A stretch of 64,000 bases of DNA from Sphingomonadaceae bacterium 3R27C6 (GCA_005503215.1 SCNS01000021.1:1-64000), one strand, 5' to 3'; shown: positions 44,432 to 53,102, counted from the stretch's first letter. Translations and numbers: made by a program. Notes: generated from the letters alone by a model not told the origin.

Positions 44432-45030
44432 GCGAGCGCTTCCTCGACCTGTGCGAGGCGGTCCTTGCCGAAGAACATCTCGCTGCCGACGAAGAAGGTC
44501 GGGATGCCAAACACGCCGCGTGCGACCGCGGCTTCGGTGTTCTGGACCAGCTTCGCCTTGATCTCAGGCTCCTGCGTGCGTCCGAGCAGCGCGGGACCGT
44601 CGAAGCCGTTCGCCGACAGGAAGGTCGCGATGACCTCGGGATCGTCCATCTTCAGGCCATCCTCCCACATCGCGCGGTTCACCGCGTCGACATAATCGTC
44701 GAGTGTGCCTTCGTCGTCGGCAACGATCGCGCCGCGCATGATCGTCAGTGTGTTGACCGGAAAATGCGGGTTGATGCGGAATTTCGTGAGGCCGTGCCTT
44801 TCGATGAAGCGCCGCATTTCGAGGTTCTCGTAGGCGAGCTTTGCGGGGGCGTCGGCATATTGCACCATCGGCGCCTTGTTGCCCGTTGCCTTGAAGATGC
44901 CCCCGAGCAGGCACGGCGTGATGACCAGGTCGGCGCCGGTGCGGTCGAGGAGTTCGGGAAGCGCCTTCATGCACAGATAGGCGTTGGGGCTACCGAAATC
45001 GAAGATCAGTTCGAGCGTCTTGGTCACCAT
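44428..45030 (-). CDS. 2-hydroxychromene-2-carboxylate isomerase family (DsbA fold)
   Basis: 200-residue thioredoxin-fold protein of the kappa-GST/HCCA isomerase family. The N-terminal active-site region reads FDFGSPNAYLCMKAL with serine at the GST-nucleophile position; ARGVFGIPTFFVGSEMFFGKDR is the characteristic C-terminal block with cis-proline. Known members isomerise a naphthalene-pathway intermediate with glutathione; here the substrate is open. Its start overlaps the SDR stop by seven bases, so the two are one operon under the HxlR-type site. Confidence 0.87.
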   Translation of the reverse strand: MVTKTLELIFDFGSPNAYLCMKALPELLDRTGADLVITPCLLGGIFKATGNKAPMVQYADAPAKLAYENLEMRRFIERHGLTKFRINPHFPVNTLTIMRGAIVADDEGTLDDYVDAVNRAMWEDGLKMDDPEVIATFLSANGFDGPALLGRTQEPEIKAKLVQNTEAAVARGVFGIPTFFVGSEMFFGKDRLAQVEEALA

Positions 45031-45755
45031 TTTTCTCCCCAGGGACGGAGGTCGAGTTCGTGGGTCCACGCGCTTTTGGGTTGCTTGTGGAGCATCACAT
45101 AATTGGCGGCGATGGCTTGCGGGTTCAGGATCAGGTCCTGCGCCTTGGCATTGTCGAAATCGGGATGGCGGCCCTTGATGAAGTCGGTGTCGATCGCGCC
45201 GTCGATGATCGTGTGCGCGACGTGGATGCCTTGCGGCCCGAGTTCGCGCGCCATCGACTGGGCGAGCATGCGGAGCGCGCCCTTGGCGCCCGAGAAGGCG
45301 GAAAAGCCCGACCCGCCGCGGAGGGACGCGGTCGCTCCGGTGAAGATGATCGTGCCGCGGCCGCGCGGGCTCATGCGTTTCGCCGCCTCGCGGCCCATCA
45401 GAAAGCCGCCGAGGCACGCCATTTCCCAGACCTTGGTGTAAACGCGCACCGTCGTTTCGGTGATCGGGAAATTGACGTTCGCGCCGATGTTGAACACCGC
45501 GACCTCGACCGGGCCGACCTCGGCCTCGACCCGATCGAACAGCGCGATCATCGCATCCTCTTCGCGGGCGTCACCAGGGAAGGCGCGCGCCTGATGCCCG
45601 TCATCGCGTATCGACTGGGCAAGCGCTTCGAGCTGGTCGGCGTTACGTTCGCGGCGGTTGACGCAGACGGTGAGCCCTTCGGCGGCAAAGGCGCGGGCGA
45701 TGGCGCCGCCGGTGGCGTCTCCGGCTCCGATGATGACGGCTGCGGGATTGGGCAT
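45024..45755 (-). CDS. SDR-fold protein with altered active site
   Basis: 243-residue short-chain dehydrogenase-like protein. The cofactor loop is IIGAGDATGGAIA and a NIGA motif replaces NNAG. The catalytic tetrad is altered: the usual YxxxK is FSGAK (F154, K158), and the position of the catalytic serine (about 141-142) is Ala-Thr. It may be a non-redox or regulatory SDR, or act on an unusual substrate. ATG 45755 follows AGAGGAGAG. First gene of the operon with the isomerase, divergent from an HxlR regulator. Confidence 0.85.
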   Translation of the reverse strand: MPNPAAVIIGAGDATGGAIARAFAAEGLTVCVNRRERNADQLEALAQSIRDDGHQARAFPGDAREEDAMIALFDRVEAEVGPVEVAVFNIGANVNFPITETTVRVYTKVWEMACLGGFLMGREAAKRMSPRGRGTIIFTGATASLRGGSGFSAFSGAKGALRMLAQSMARELGPQGIHVAHTIIDGAIDTDFIKGRHPDFDNAKAQDLILNPQAIAANYVMLHKQPKSAWTHELDLRPWGEKW

Positions 45756-45779
45756 GCGACTCTCCTCTTGTGTCCGATA

Positions 45780-45802
45780 GTAACTATGATAATCATAGTG
45801 AC
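45780..45802. promoter_or_regulatory. HxlR-family operator palindrome
   Basis: ACTATGAT (45783-45790) and ATCATAGT (45792-45799) are perfect 8-bp inverse half-sites around one base. The symmetry continues outward with GT at 45780-45781 and AC at 45801-45802 after one unpaired position on each side. It lies 24 bases before the SDR start and 42 before the HxlR gene. The most convincing operator in the window. Confidence 0.65.
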
Positions 45803-45844
45803 AAGTGATTTCTGTTCCCTGCCGAAGGAGGCTAAGGACGCGAG

Positions 45845-46336
45845 ATGCCCAAACGCGCGGATCTGTCGGATACCTTATGCCCTGTCGGCCGATCGGCCGA
45901 GCTGCTTGGCGACCGCGCGGTGCTGTTGATTCTGCGCGAATTGCTCTTCGGTCGGCGGCGCTTCGAACTGATCGCGGCGAACACCGGACTGGGGCCGCAA
46001 CTGGTATCAGCACGCCTCAAGATGCTCGTGGCGGAGGGGGTTGCCGAACGCCGCGCCTATAGCGAGCGGCCGCTACGCCACGATTATTGGCTGACCGATA
46101 AGGGCAAGGCGTTGTTCGATATACTGTACGCGATGCGCAACTGGTCCGAACGCTGGGCCTACGCCCCGGGCGAAACGGGCGACGGGCCCGCGATCCGTTA
46201 TGTCCACCGGACGTGCGGGGCCGATGTCGGGACGGCGAAAATCTGTCCGGGGTGCGGCGCGGAGCTGGGTTATGGCGATTTGAAAGGCGAACCGTCGCCG
46301 GCGCTCAAGGCCGAGCAGGTCTCGCGAACGGCCTGA
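45845..46336 (+). CDS. HxlR-type winged-helix regulator with zinc-ribbon-like tail
   Basis: 163 residues. The N-terminal HxlR domain (about 12-105) has the conserved cysteine C12 in LCPVGRSAELLGDRAVLLILREL, recognition helix GPQLVSARLKML, and wing RHDYWLTDKGKAL. HxlR proteins of the YodB/HypR type sense quinones or thiol stress through this cysteine. The tail (115-145) carries H121, C124, C134 and C137 in an arrangement like a zinc ribbon (ICPGCGAEL). Divergent from the SDR operon, with a shared palindrome between. Confidence 0.88.
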   Translation: MPKRADLSDTLCPVGRSAELLGDRAVLLILRELLFGRRRFELIAANTGLGPQLVSARLKMLVAEGVAERRAYSERPLRHDYWLTDKGKALFDILYAMRNWSERWAYAPGETGDGPAIRYVHRTCGADVGTAKICPGCGAELGYGDLKGEPSPALKAEQVSRTA

Positions 46337-46337
46337 C

Positions 46338-46703
46338 TTACGCCTTCTCCAGCGTGCATTGCAACGGATGCTGGTTCTGCCGCGCGGCGTCCATTACCTG
46401 GTTCACCTTGGTCTCGGCGACCTCATAGCTGAACACGCCGCACACGCCGACGCCCTGCTGATGGACGTGCAGCATCACCTGCGTCGCCTGTTCGATGTCC
46501 ATGTTGAAGAAACGCTGCAGCACCATCACGACGAATTCCATCGGCGTGTAATCGTCGTTGAGCAGCAGCACCTTGTACATCGAGGGCTTTTTCGCCTTCG
46601 CGCGCGTACGCGTCGCGATGCCAACGCCGGGGGTGCCGGGCGAGCCATCGTCCTTGTCCGCCATCGCGCGGGGCGGCTGGTTTGTTGCAACAGGAAACAT
46701 CAT
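46338..46703 (-). CDS. clpS: ATP-dependent Clp protease adaptor ClpS
   Basis: 121-residue adaptor that delivers N-degron substrates to ClpA. The family core [24 protein letters not shown] with the substrate-pocket DD pair, MLHVHQQG and [12 protein letters not shown] is intact. The N-terminal 38 residues are a variable extension; start could also be the internal ATG at 46664 (MADKDDGS). No clpA is adjacent. Its end is one base from the convergent HxlR stop. Confidence 0.95.
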   Translation of the reverse strand: MMFPVATNQPPRAMADKDDGSPGTPGVGIATRTRAKAKKPSMYKVLLLNDDYTPMEFVVMVLQRFFNMDIEQATQVMLHVHQQGVGVCGVFSYEVAETKVNQVMDAARQNQHPLQCTLEKA

Positions 46704-46789
46704 GGGCAGGAATATCGCAAGCCGCGGGCGAAGCGCAAGAGGCGCGGTCGCGGATTTTAACCTCTCGTTCGCCAGCCGGATCGGGTGGC

Positions 46790-46829
46790 CGCAAACAAGA
46801 ACCGCCCGCTTCCCGGGGGAAGCGAGCGG
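46790..46829 (-). terminator. Phasin gene terminator
   Basis: On the minus strand CCGCTCGCTTCC pairs with GGAAGCGGGCGG (12 bp, one G-T) around a four-base loop and is followed by TTCTTGTTT. It is located about 70 bases after the phasin stop. Confidence 0.55.
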
Positions 46830-46901
46830 CCTTGGGGTGTCGGCGCAGGCGGGGAGGGGAGGGGGAGGGTGCCCGCGCCAACGGTGGAAGGTGAAAGCGC
46901 C

Positions 46902-47639
46902 TTAGGCGGCCTTCATCTTCGAAGTGATGACCGAAACGCGGTTCGAGATCGGCGCGAAGCTGTCGTTCGTCAGCTTGACGACGAGTTCGCTGGTCTTCGA
47001 GGTCTGCGCGACAGCGGCGTCGAACGCCTTCTTGCTGTTTTCGGCATAGAGCTTGAAGAAGTCGGCCGGGGTCTTGACGGCGGTGTAGCCCTTCAGCGCG
47101 GCGGTCGTGTCTTCAAAGCTCTTGCGAGCATAGGTCACGCCTTCCTGGCCGAGGGTTTCGATGCCCTTGGCAGCGATCTTGCCGGCTTCGACGAGCGCTT
47201 CGACGTTCGCCTTGTTGAATTCGACGGCATCTTCAGCAAGCTTGCTGGTCTTGCTCATCGCTTCCTTGGCCTTCTCGTTGAAGTCGGCGGTCAGGGCTTC
47301 GGCGCGGGTCTTCGCTTCGTCGGCGAACTTCTTGACGGTGTCGTTCATGGTCTTGAATCCTTTGGTGGCGGCAGCGACCGGCTTCGGCGCGACCTTGGTC
47401 TGGGGTGCAATGGTCTTCGCAGCCGTCTTGGGAGCGGCCTTCTTTGCTGCCGGCTTTGCGGCTTTCTTTTGGACCGGCTTGGCCTTCGCCTTGACGATCT
47501 TGGTCTTCACGGGCGTCGCGGTCTTTTCGACTGCCGGAGCAGCAACAACCGGGGCCGCCGGAGTCGCCACCGGCTTGGCGGGGGTTTCCAGCGTCGCGGC
47601 TTCGAAAGCCTTTTCGGCACTATCCATCTTGGTAGCCAT
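46902..47639 (-). CDS. Phasin family protein
   Basis: 245 residues. The first 95 are Ala/Pro/Lys-rich and repetitive (KPAAKKAAPKTAAKT-type), a flexible and basic tail that may bind DNA or membranes. Residues about 100-245 are the helical phasin_2 domain (NDTVKKFADEAKTRAEALTA, AVEFNKANVEALVEAGKIAAKG) that coats PHA granules. ATG 47639 follows AAGGAG. It lies downstream of phaC on the same strand but behind its own promoter with two PhaR-like operators. Confidence 0.9.
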   Translation of the reverse strand: MATKMDSAEKAFEAATLETPAKPVATPAAPVVAAPAVEKTATPVKTKIVKAKAKPVQKKAAKPAAKKAAPKTAAKTIAPQTKVAPKPVAAATKGFKTMNDTVKKFADEAKTRAEALTADFNEKAKEAMSKTSKLAEDAVEFNKANVEALVEAGKIAAKGIETLGQEGVTYARKSFEDTTAALKGYTAVKTPADFFKLYAENSKKAFDAAVAQTSKTSELVVKLTNDSFAPISNRVSVITSKMKAA

Positions 47640-47657
47640 CGGGACAACTCCTTTATG

Positions 47658-47721
47658 TTGCACTGCACAATATAGGAGGCGATCGGCGATTTCAAGAGAA
47701 TTTTTGTGCGGTGCACAAAAA
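47658..47721 (-). promoter_or_regulatory. Phasin promoter flanked by two TGC-N3-GCA operators
   Basis: Site 1: TTTTTGTGC (47701-47709) and GCACAAAAA (47713-47721), a perfect 9-bp inverted repeat with core TGC-N3-GCA. Site 2: TGC-ACT-GCA (47659-47667). Between them, reading minus, TTGAAA (47695-47690) and TATTGT (47672-47667) are spaced 17 bases. Site 2 overlaps the -10 and site 1 sits just before the -35. TGC-N3-GCA cores match the CTGC-N3/4-GCAG type reported for PhaR repressors of Rhodobacter and relatives. No phaR gene is in the window. Confidence 0.55.
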
Positions 47722-47762
47722 TAGTTCGAGCGCCGGCCCGAAGGCAATATATTCGCGGGATA

Positions 47763-49547
47763 TTACCGCTGTTTGACGTAGCGGCCGGGGGCGTCCTCGA
47801 TGGCCTTTTTGGCGCCCTTTCCGGGGATGCGCGCGCCCTTCACCGGGATTTTTGCGCTATCCCGCTGCGAAATCCACTCGATCCAGTGCGGCCACCAGCT
47901 GCCCTTGGTCTCGCTCGCGCTCGCGACAAAATCGTCGAGCGTCGCGGCGCTGCTGTCGCCCGTCCAATATTGATATTTGCCCGCGGCAGGCGGGTTGACC
48001 ACCCCCGCGATATGGCCCGACCCCGCGAGCAGGAAGGTCTTCGGACCCGACAGATGGTCCATCAGCCGCCAGACGCTGGCGAGCGGCGCGATATGATCCT
48101 CGCGTCCCGCCTGGATATAGGCGGGCGTTTCGATCTTCTTCAGGTCGATCGGCGTACCGAGCACCGACAGGCTGTTCGGGATCACCATGCGATTGTCGCG
48201 GTAGAGATCGACCAGATATTGCCGGTGCCACTTCGCGGGCAGGTTCGTCGTGTCGCCGTTCCAATAGAGGAGGTCGAAGGGCGGATAGTCGTTGCCGAGC
48301 AGGTAATTGCTGACGACATAGTTCCAGATCAGGTCGCGCCCGCGCAGGCTGTTGAAGGTTGCGGCCATATAGCGCCCGTCGAGATAGCCCGGCGCCGACA
48401 GTTGCTGGAGCAACGCCAGATAGCCGTCGTCGACGAACATCTTGAGGTCGCCGGCCTGTTCGAAATCGACCTGCGCGGTGAAGAAGGTCACCGACTGGAC
48501 CTTGTCGGCCTCGCCGCGCGCCGACAGCATCGCAAGCGTCGCGGCGAGCGTGGTGCCCGCGACGCAATAACCGATCGTATGGACCGCGGGGACATCGAGC
48601 GCGTCGCGCACCGTGTCGATCGCATCGACCTGCGCGGCGACATAATCGTCCCAGGCAACCTCGCTCATCGACGCGTCGGCCGACTTCCACGACACGACGA
48701 ACACCGACAATCCCTGTTCGACCGCCCAGGCGACGAAGCTTTTCGCCGGATTGAGGTCGAGGATGTAAAAGCGGTTGATCCACGGCGGGAAGATGAGGAG
48801 CGGGACGGCGAGCACCTCCTTTGTCGTCGGGGTGTACTGGATCAGCTGGTAAAGATCGGTCTCGTGGATCACCTTGCCCGGCGTCGTCGCGATATTGACC
48901 CCGACCTCGAACGCATCGGGATCGACATGGGAGAGCTGCCCGCGCGACAGGTCATTGAGCATGTGGCGGAGCCCCTTGAGCAGGCTTTCGCCGCGCGTTT
49001 CGACCGCGCGCTTGATCACTTCAGGATTGGTGAGCGCGAGGTTGGTCGGCGCCATCGCATCTACCATCGCCTTCGCGGCGAACTCCATCTTCGCGCGCGC
49101 GGCGGGGTCGAGCCCCTCGAACTGGCGTGTCGTCGCGAGCATCTGTTCGGCGAGCAGACCATAGGTCTGGCGGATCATCGCGAAGACCGGATTGGCCGTC
49201 CATTCGGCATCGGTGAAGCGGCGGTCCTTTGCCGCCGCATCGGGGACGTCGGGAATGGTTGGGGCCATGGGGTTCATGGTGGCGAGCGAGGCCCAGAAGG
49301 CGACGCCCTGGTCCCACATCTTCGACGATTGCTGCGTCCACAGCTGTGTCGCGGGATTGTCGAGCCATTTGGCGGGATCGAACAGCGCCGCGGCACTCGC
49401 ATTGCCGTCGTTCGCCTGACCCAGCGCATATTCGAGCATCATCTGCTGCGCGCGGCCAATCACGCTCGCCCAATGCTGCATGTCGTCGGGGGATGGCATG
49501 AAGGGATTTGGCGTTTCGATCGTGTCGTCCTTGCCCGTGTCGTTCAT
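47763..49547 (-). CDS. phaC: Class I poly(3-hydroxyalkanoate) synthase
   Basis: 594 residues, polymerising short-chain 3-hydroxyacyl-CoA into storage polyester on granules. The lipase-like box with nucleophile cysteine C328 (GYCVAGTT) is intact, followed by the catalytic aspartate in GREDHIAP and the histidine in GSGHIAGVVNPP. Class I length and the WxxDTTNLP-like segment YWNGDTTNLPAKWH are as expected. phaA, phaB and phaZ are not adjacent. Divergent from alaC across 115 bases. Confidence 0.97.
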   Translation of the reverse strand: MNDTGKDDTIETPNPFMPSPDDMQHWASVIGRAQQMMLEYALGQANDGNASAAALFDPAKWLDNPATQLWTQQSSKMWDQGVAFWASLATMNPMAPTIPDVPDAAAKDRRFTDAEWTANPVFAMIRQTYGLLAEQMLATTRQFEGLDPAARAKMEFAAKAMVDAMAPTNLALTNPEVIKRAVETRGESLLKGLRHMLNDLSRGQLSHVDPDAFEVGVNIATTPGKVIHETDLYQLIQYTPTTKEVLAVPLLIFPPWINRFYILDLNPAKSFVAWAVEQGLSVFVVSWKSADASMSEVAWDDYVAAQVDAIDTVRDALDVPAVHTIGYCVAGTTLAATLAMLSARGEADKVQSVTFFTAQVDFEQAGDLKMFVDDGYLALLQQLSAPGYLDGRYMAATFNSLRGRDLIWNYVVSNYLLGNDYPPFDLLYWNGDTTNLPAKWHRQYLVDLYRDNRMVIPNSLSVLGTPIDLKKIETPAYIQAGREDHIAPLASVWRLMDHLSGPKTFLLAGSGHIAGVVNPPAAGKYQYWTGDSSAATLDDFVASASETKGSWWPHWIEWISQRDSAKIPVKGARIPGKGAKKAIEDAPGRYVKQR

Positions 49548-49662
49548 GCTCGTTCCTGCTGGTCAGTGCGGATAATATGCCTATAACAAGCCGCGATGCG
49601 GCTGGCGAGATTGCCGCGCGCGTCAACCCACAAGTAACGTAAAGGAGTTGTTCTAGTTTCCC

Positions 49663-50877
49663 ATGTCCGAAGATGAATTCTATCGCATCAAGCGCCTGCC
49701 GCCCTATGTCATCGCCGAAGTGAATGCGATGCGTGCGGCCGCCCGCGCCGCGGGAGAAGACATCATCGACCTGGGGATGGGCAACCCCGACCTGCCGCCG
49801 CCCGCGCATGTGATCGAAAAGCTCTGCGAAGTCGCGATGAAGCCCGACGCCCACGGCTATTCGCAGTCAAAGGGCATTCCGGGCCTCCGCCGCGCGCAGG
49901 CGAATTATTACGGCCGCCGCTTCAACGTAGATCTCGACCCCGAAACCGAAGTCGTCGTGACGATGGGGTCGAAGGAAGGGCTCGCGAGCCTCGCGACCGC
50001 GATCACCGGCCCCGGCGACGTCGTGCTCGCGCCGAACCCGAGCTATCCGATCCATACCTTCGGCTTCATCATCGCCGGCGCGACGATCCGCAGCGTGCCG
50101 ACGACGCCCGACGAGAATTACTGGCGCGCGCTCGACCGCGCGATGGCGTTCACCGTGCCGCGCCCGTCGATCCTCGTCGTCAACTATCCGTCGAACCCGA
50201 CCGCCGAAGCCGTCGACCTTGCCTTCTACGAACGCCTCGTGGCGTGGGCGAAGGAGAATAAGGTCTGGGTCCTCAGCGACCTCGCCTATTCGGAGCTTTA
50301 TTACGACGGCAACCCGACGCCCTCGATCCTGCAGGTACCGGGCGCGAAGGACGTCGCGATCGAATTCACCTCGATGTCGAAAACCTATTCGATGGCGGGC
50401 TGGCGCATGGGCTTTGCGGTCGGCAACAAGCGCCTGATCGCGGCGATGACGCGCGTGAAATCCTACCTCGACTATGGTGCCTTCACCCCGATTCAGGCCG
50501 CAGCCTGCGCCGCACTCAATGGCCCGCAGGATATCGTCGCGAAGAACCGCGAGCTTTATCAGAAGCGCCGCGACGTGATGGTCGAAAGCTTTGGCCGTGC
50601 AGGGTGGGACATCCCGAGCCCGAAAGCGTCGATGTTCGCCTGGGCGCCGCTGCCGCCCGCACTCAAGGAAATGGGCAGCCTCGAATTTTCGAAGCAACTC
50701 CTCACCCACGCCAAGGTCGCGGTCGCGCCCGGTGTCGGTTATGGCGAGGACGGCGAAGGCTATGTCCGCATCGCGATGGTCGAGAATGAACAGCGCATCC
50801 GGCAGGCGGCGCGCAACGTCCGCAAGTTCCTTGCAATGCACGGTGTGAACACGCCCTCGGTTGCCGCCGGGGGATGA
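49663..50877 (+). CDS. alaC: Alanine transaminase-type aminotransferase AlaC
   Basis: 404-residue class I PLP aminotransferase. It matches AlaC closely (KRLPPYVIAEV, GEDIIDLGMGNPD, YSQSKGIPGLRRA, FTSMSKTYSMAGWRMGF with the PLP lysine), making alanine from pyruvate and glutamate; LL-diaminopimelate aminotransferase is the alternative label. ATG 49663 follows AAGGAG. Stop overlaps the next ATG by four bases. Confidence 0.9.
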   Translation: MSEDEFYRIKRLPPYVIAEVNAMRAAARAAGEDIIDLGMGNPDLPPPAHVIEKLCEVAMKPDAHGYSQSKGIPGLRRAQANYYGRRFNVDLDPETEVVVTMGSKEGLASLATAITGPGDVVLAPNPSYPIHTFGFIIAGATIRSVPTTPDENYWRALDRAMAFTVPRPSILVVNYPSNPTAEAVDLAFYERLVAWAKENKVWVLSDLAYSELYYDGNPTPSILQVPGAKDVAIEFTSMSKTYSMAGWRMGFAVGNKRLIAAMTRVKSYLDYGAFTPIQAAACAALNGPQDIVAKNRELYQKRRDVMVESFGRAGWDIPSPKASMFAWAPLPPALKEMGSLEFSKQLLTHAKVAVAPGVGYGEDGEGYVRIAMVENEQRIRQAARNVRKFLAMHGVNTPSVAAGG

Positions 50878-51359
50878 CGGGCCTCGACGCGGGCGCGATT
50901 GCGCAGACGATTCAGCTGTCGGTCACGCCGGTGTTCCTGCTGGTGGCGACCGGCAGCCTGCTCAACGTCATCGCCGGCCGCCTCGCGCGCGTCGTCGACC
51001 GGTCGCGCAATCTGATGGAACGCTGGTCCGACACCGAGGGGCTTGAGCATGAGCGCATCGTCGCCGAACTGCGCATCGCCGACCGCAGGATGGGGATCAT
51101 CAACAATTCGATCCTCTCCGCCGTCGCGTGCGGCATCGTCGTCTGCCTGCTTGTCGCGCTGCTGTTCACGCAGGCCTTTACCGGCATCAACCTCGGTGTC
51201 GCGGCGTCATGGGCCTTTGCGGTCGCGATGCTGTTGCTGCTCATCTCGCTGATCCTCTTCCTCGTCGAGGTGCGGCTTGCGGTGCGCGCGATCCATGTGC
51301 CGATGGAATTGCTCGAGCTCGAGGAAATGGGCTGGAAGAAGCGGCGCGACCGGCGCTGA
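50874..51359 (+). CDS. DUF2721 membrane protein
   Basis: 161 residues with three membrane helices. DUF2721 signatures: AIAQTIQLSVTPVFLLVATGSLLNVIAGRLARVVDRSR, ELRIADRRMGIINNSILSAVACGIVVC and the C-terminal VEVRLAVRAIHVPMELLE. Function unknown. It begins inside the alaC stop codon (ATGA). Family A repeat copy 2 lies between it and the convergent amidase. Confidence 0.85.
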   Translation: MTGLDAGAIAQTIQLSVTPVFLLVATGSLLNVIAGRLARVVDRSRNLMERWSDTEGLEHERIVAELRIADRRMGIINNSILSAVACGIVVCLLVALLFTQAFTGINLGVAASWAFAVAMLLLLISLILFLVEVRLAVRAIHVPMELLELEEMGWKKRRDRR

Positions 51360-51414
51360 CAGCGTGAGGCGATGGCTGGTCGAAGCGTGCGCCATCGCCA
51401 CAGCCGACCCACAT

Positions 51415-51492
51415 TTTTGTCATTCCCGCGAAAGCGGGAACCCAGTTGCAACGTCTGCTCGCTGGGTTCCCGCTTTCGCGGGAATGACGAAG
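51415..51492. repeat. Palindromic intergenic repeat, family A copy 2
   Basis: Perfect inverse arms containing CATTCCCGCGAAAGCGGGAA (then CCCAG) and its complement around a 21-base spacer, beginning at 51421. It shares both arms with copy 1 at 12632-12706, plus TGACGAAGTTRGGTG at the right border. Again in the gap of two convergent genes, DUF2721 and amidase. Confidence 0.82.
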
Positions 51493-51509
51493 TTGGGTGT
51501 TCGCACGAA

Positions 51510-53102
51510 CTAGGGCGTCACGCTCGCCCGATAGGTCGGCGCCACGCGCTTCCGGCTCGCCTGCTCATAGGCATAGCCCGCGGCGAGGATATCGGCATCG
51601 CTCCATTTGGCGCCGATGAACGAGAGGCCGATCGGGAGCCCCTCGACCGCGCCCATCGGCACGGTGAGGTGCGGATAGCCGGCGACCGCGGGAAGCTGGC
51701 TGGTGCCCGGGCTCTTGTAGCTGTCGCCATTGACCAGGTCGCTGACCCACGCGGGGCCGTTGGTGACCCCGACGAGCAGGTCGACGTCATGGGCCTTTAG
51801 CAACCGGTCGATACCCTCGGGGCCCGCGAGCCGCACCGCCTTTTCGCGCGCCGCGAGATAGGCGGGACTGTCGAGTCCGCCCTTGGTCTCGGCGAGTTCG
51901 AAAATTCCCTGGTCGAACCACTTCAGCTCGTCGGGGTTCGCCTTGTTGAAAGCGATGACGTCGGCGAGCGACCGCGGCGCATTCGCGTTCGGCAGGCCGC
52001 CCAGATAAGTCGCCATGTCGGCCTTGAGTTCGGTGAGCAATATTTCGAATTCGGCAGCGCCAAGCCCCTCATCGCCCTTCCGGCTGTCGGCGATTTCGAC
52101 CAGCGTCGCGCCGATCCCTTCCATCTGCTTCAGCGCCGCGTCGAACAGCGCCGTGACATCGGCACGATCGCCGACGCGGTCGCGCATCACCCCGATGCGC
52201 TTTCCCTTCAGCGCGTCGGGCGACAGCGCGGCGACATAGTCGGCTTTTCGCGCGTCGGCTTCGGCGGTTGCGGGGTCGGCGGCGTCGCTGCCCGCGATCA
52301 CGCTCATCACCGCGGCGGCATCGCGTACCGTCAGCGTCATCGGTCCGGCGGTGTCCTGGCTATGGCTGATCGGGACGATATGCGTGCGGCTGACCAGCCC
52401 GACGCTGGGCTTGAAGCCGACGATGCCATTGACCCCGGCGGGGCAGGTGATCGATCCGTCGGTTTCGGTGCCGATCGCTAGTGGCGCGAGGCTGGCGGCG
52501 ACCGCGGCGGCGCTGCCCGACGACGAGCCGCAGCTGTTGCGATCGAGCGCATGCGGATTCTTCGTCAGGCCCCCGACCGCGCTCCACCCGCTCGTCGAAT
52601 TGTCCGACCGGATGTTCGCCCATTCGCTGAGGTTCGTCTTGCCGAGGATGATCGCGCCCGCATCGTGCAGCCGCGCGACGATCGGCGCATCGCGGTCCGT
52701 CACATTGTCCTTGAGCGCGAGCGACCCCGCCGTCGTGGGAAGCGGCCCCGCGGCCTCGATATTGTCCTTGAGCAGGATGGGGATGCCATGGAGCGGGCCG
52801 CGCGCCTTGCCCGCGATGCGCTCGTCATAGAGTCGCTTCCCCTCGGCGCTGAGCTCGGTTTGCGGCATCGTCGCGATCACGGCGTCGAGCTTGGGGCCAT
52901 GATCGTCGATCCGTCCGATCCGGTCGAGATAGACGAGCGGGGTCAGCCCTTCGTAAATCCGCCCGCTCTCCATTTCGGCGCGCAGCGTCGCGGCGTCCTT
53001 GCCCTCGACCTCGGGAAGCGGCGGCGGCATCGCGGAGGCCGGGGCGGCGGCGGGAGCGATCGCGAGAAGGGCGGCGGCGCCGAGCAGCGAAAATTTTTGC
53101 AT
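51510..53102 (-). CDS. Exported amidase (amidase signature family)
   Basis: 530 residues with a signal peptide (LLGAAALLAIAPAAAPASA, cleavage near residue 25). The Ser-Ser-Lys triad is in place: lysine in ILLKDNIEAAG, serines in GSSSGSAAAVAASLAP and GTETDGSITCPAG. Probably periplasmic; the amide or peptide substrate is unknown. An inverted repeat (GGCTGC 53104, GCAGCC 53116) abuts its start codon and could be an operator or leader hairpin. Confidence 0.9.
   Translation of the reverse strand: MQKFSLLGAAALLAIAPAAAPASAMPPPLPEVEGKDAATLRAEMESGRIYEGLTPLVYLDRIGRIDDHGPKLDAVIATMPQTELSAEGKRLYDERIAGKARGPLHGIPILLKDNIEAAGPLPTTAGSLALKDNVTDRDAPIVARLHDAGAIILGKTNLSEWANIRSDNSTSGWSAVGGLTKNPHALDRNSCGSSSGSAAAVAASLAPLAIGTETDGSITCPAGVNGIVGFKPSVGLVSRTHIVPISHSQDTAGPMTLTVRDAAAVMSVIAGSDAADPATAEADARKADYVAALSPDALKGKRIGVMRDRVGDRADVTALFDAALKQMEGIGATLVEIADSRKGDEGLGAAEFEILLTELKADMATYLGGLPNANAPRSLADVIAFNKANPDELKWFDQGIFELAETKGGLDSPAYLAAREKAVRLAGPEGIDRLLKAHDVDLLVGVTNGPAWVSDLVNGDSYKSPGTSQLPAVAGYPHLTVPMGAVEGLPIGLSFIGAKWSDADILAAGYAYEQASRKRVAPTYRASVTP

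Noticed and set aside
49548-49662. PhaR-type operator in front of phaC
   Set aside because: No TGC-N3-GCA core or other clear palindrome was found between phaC and alaC.
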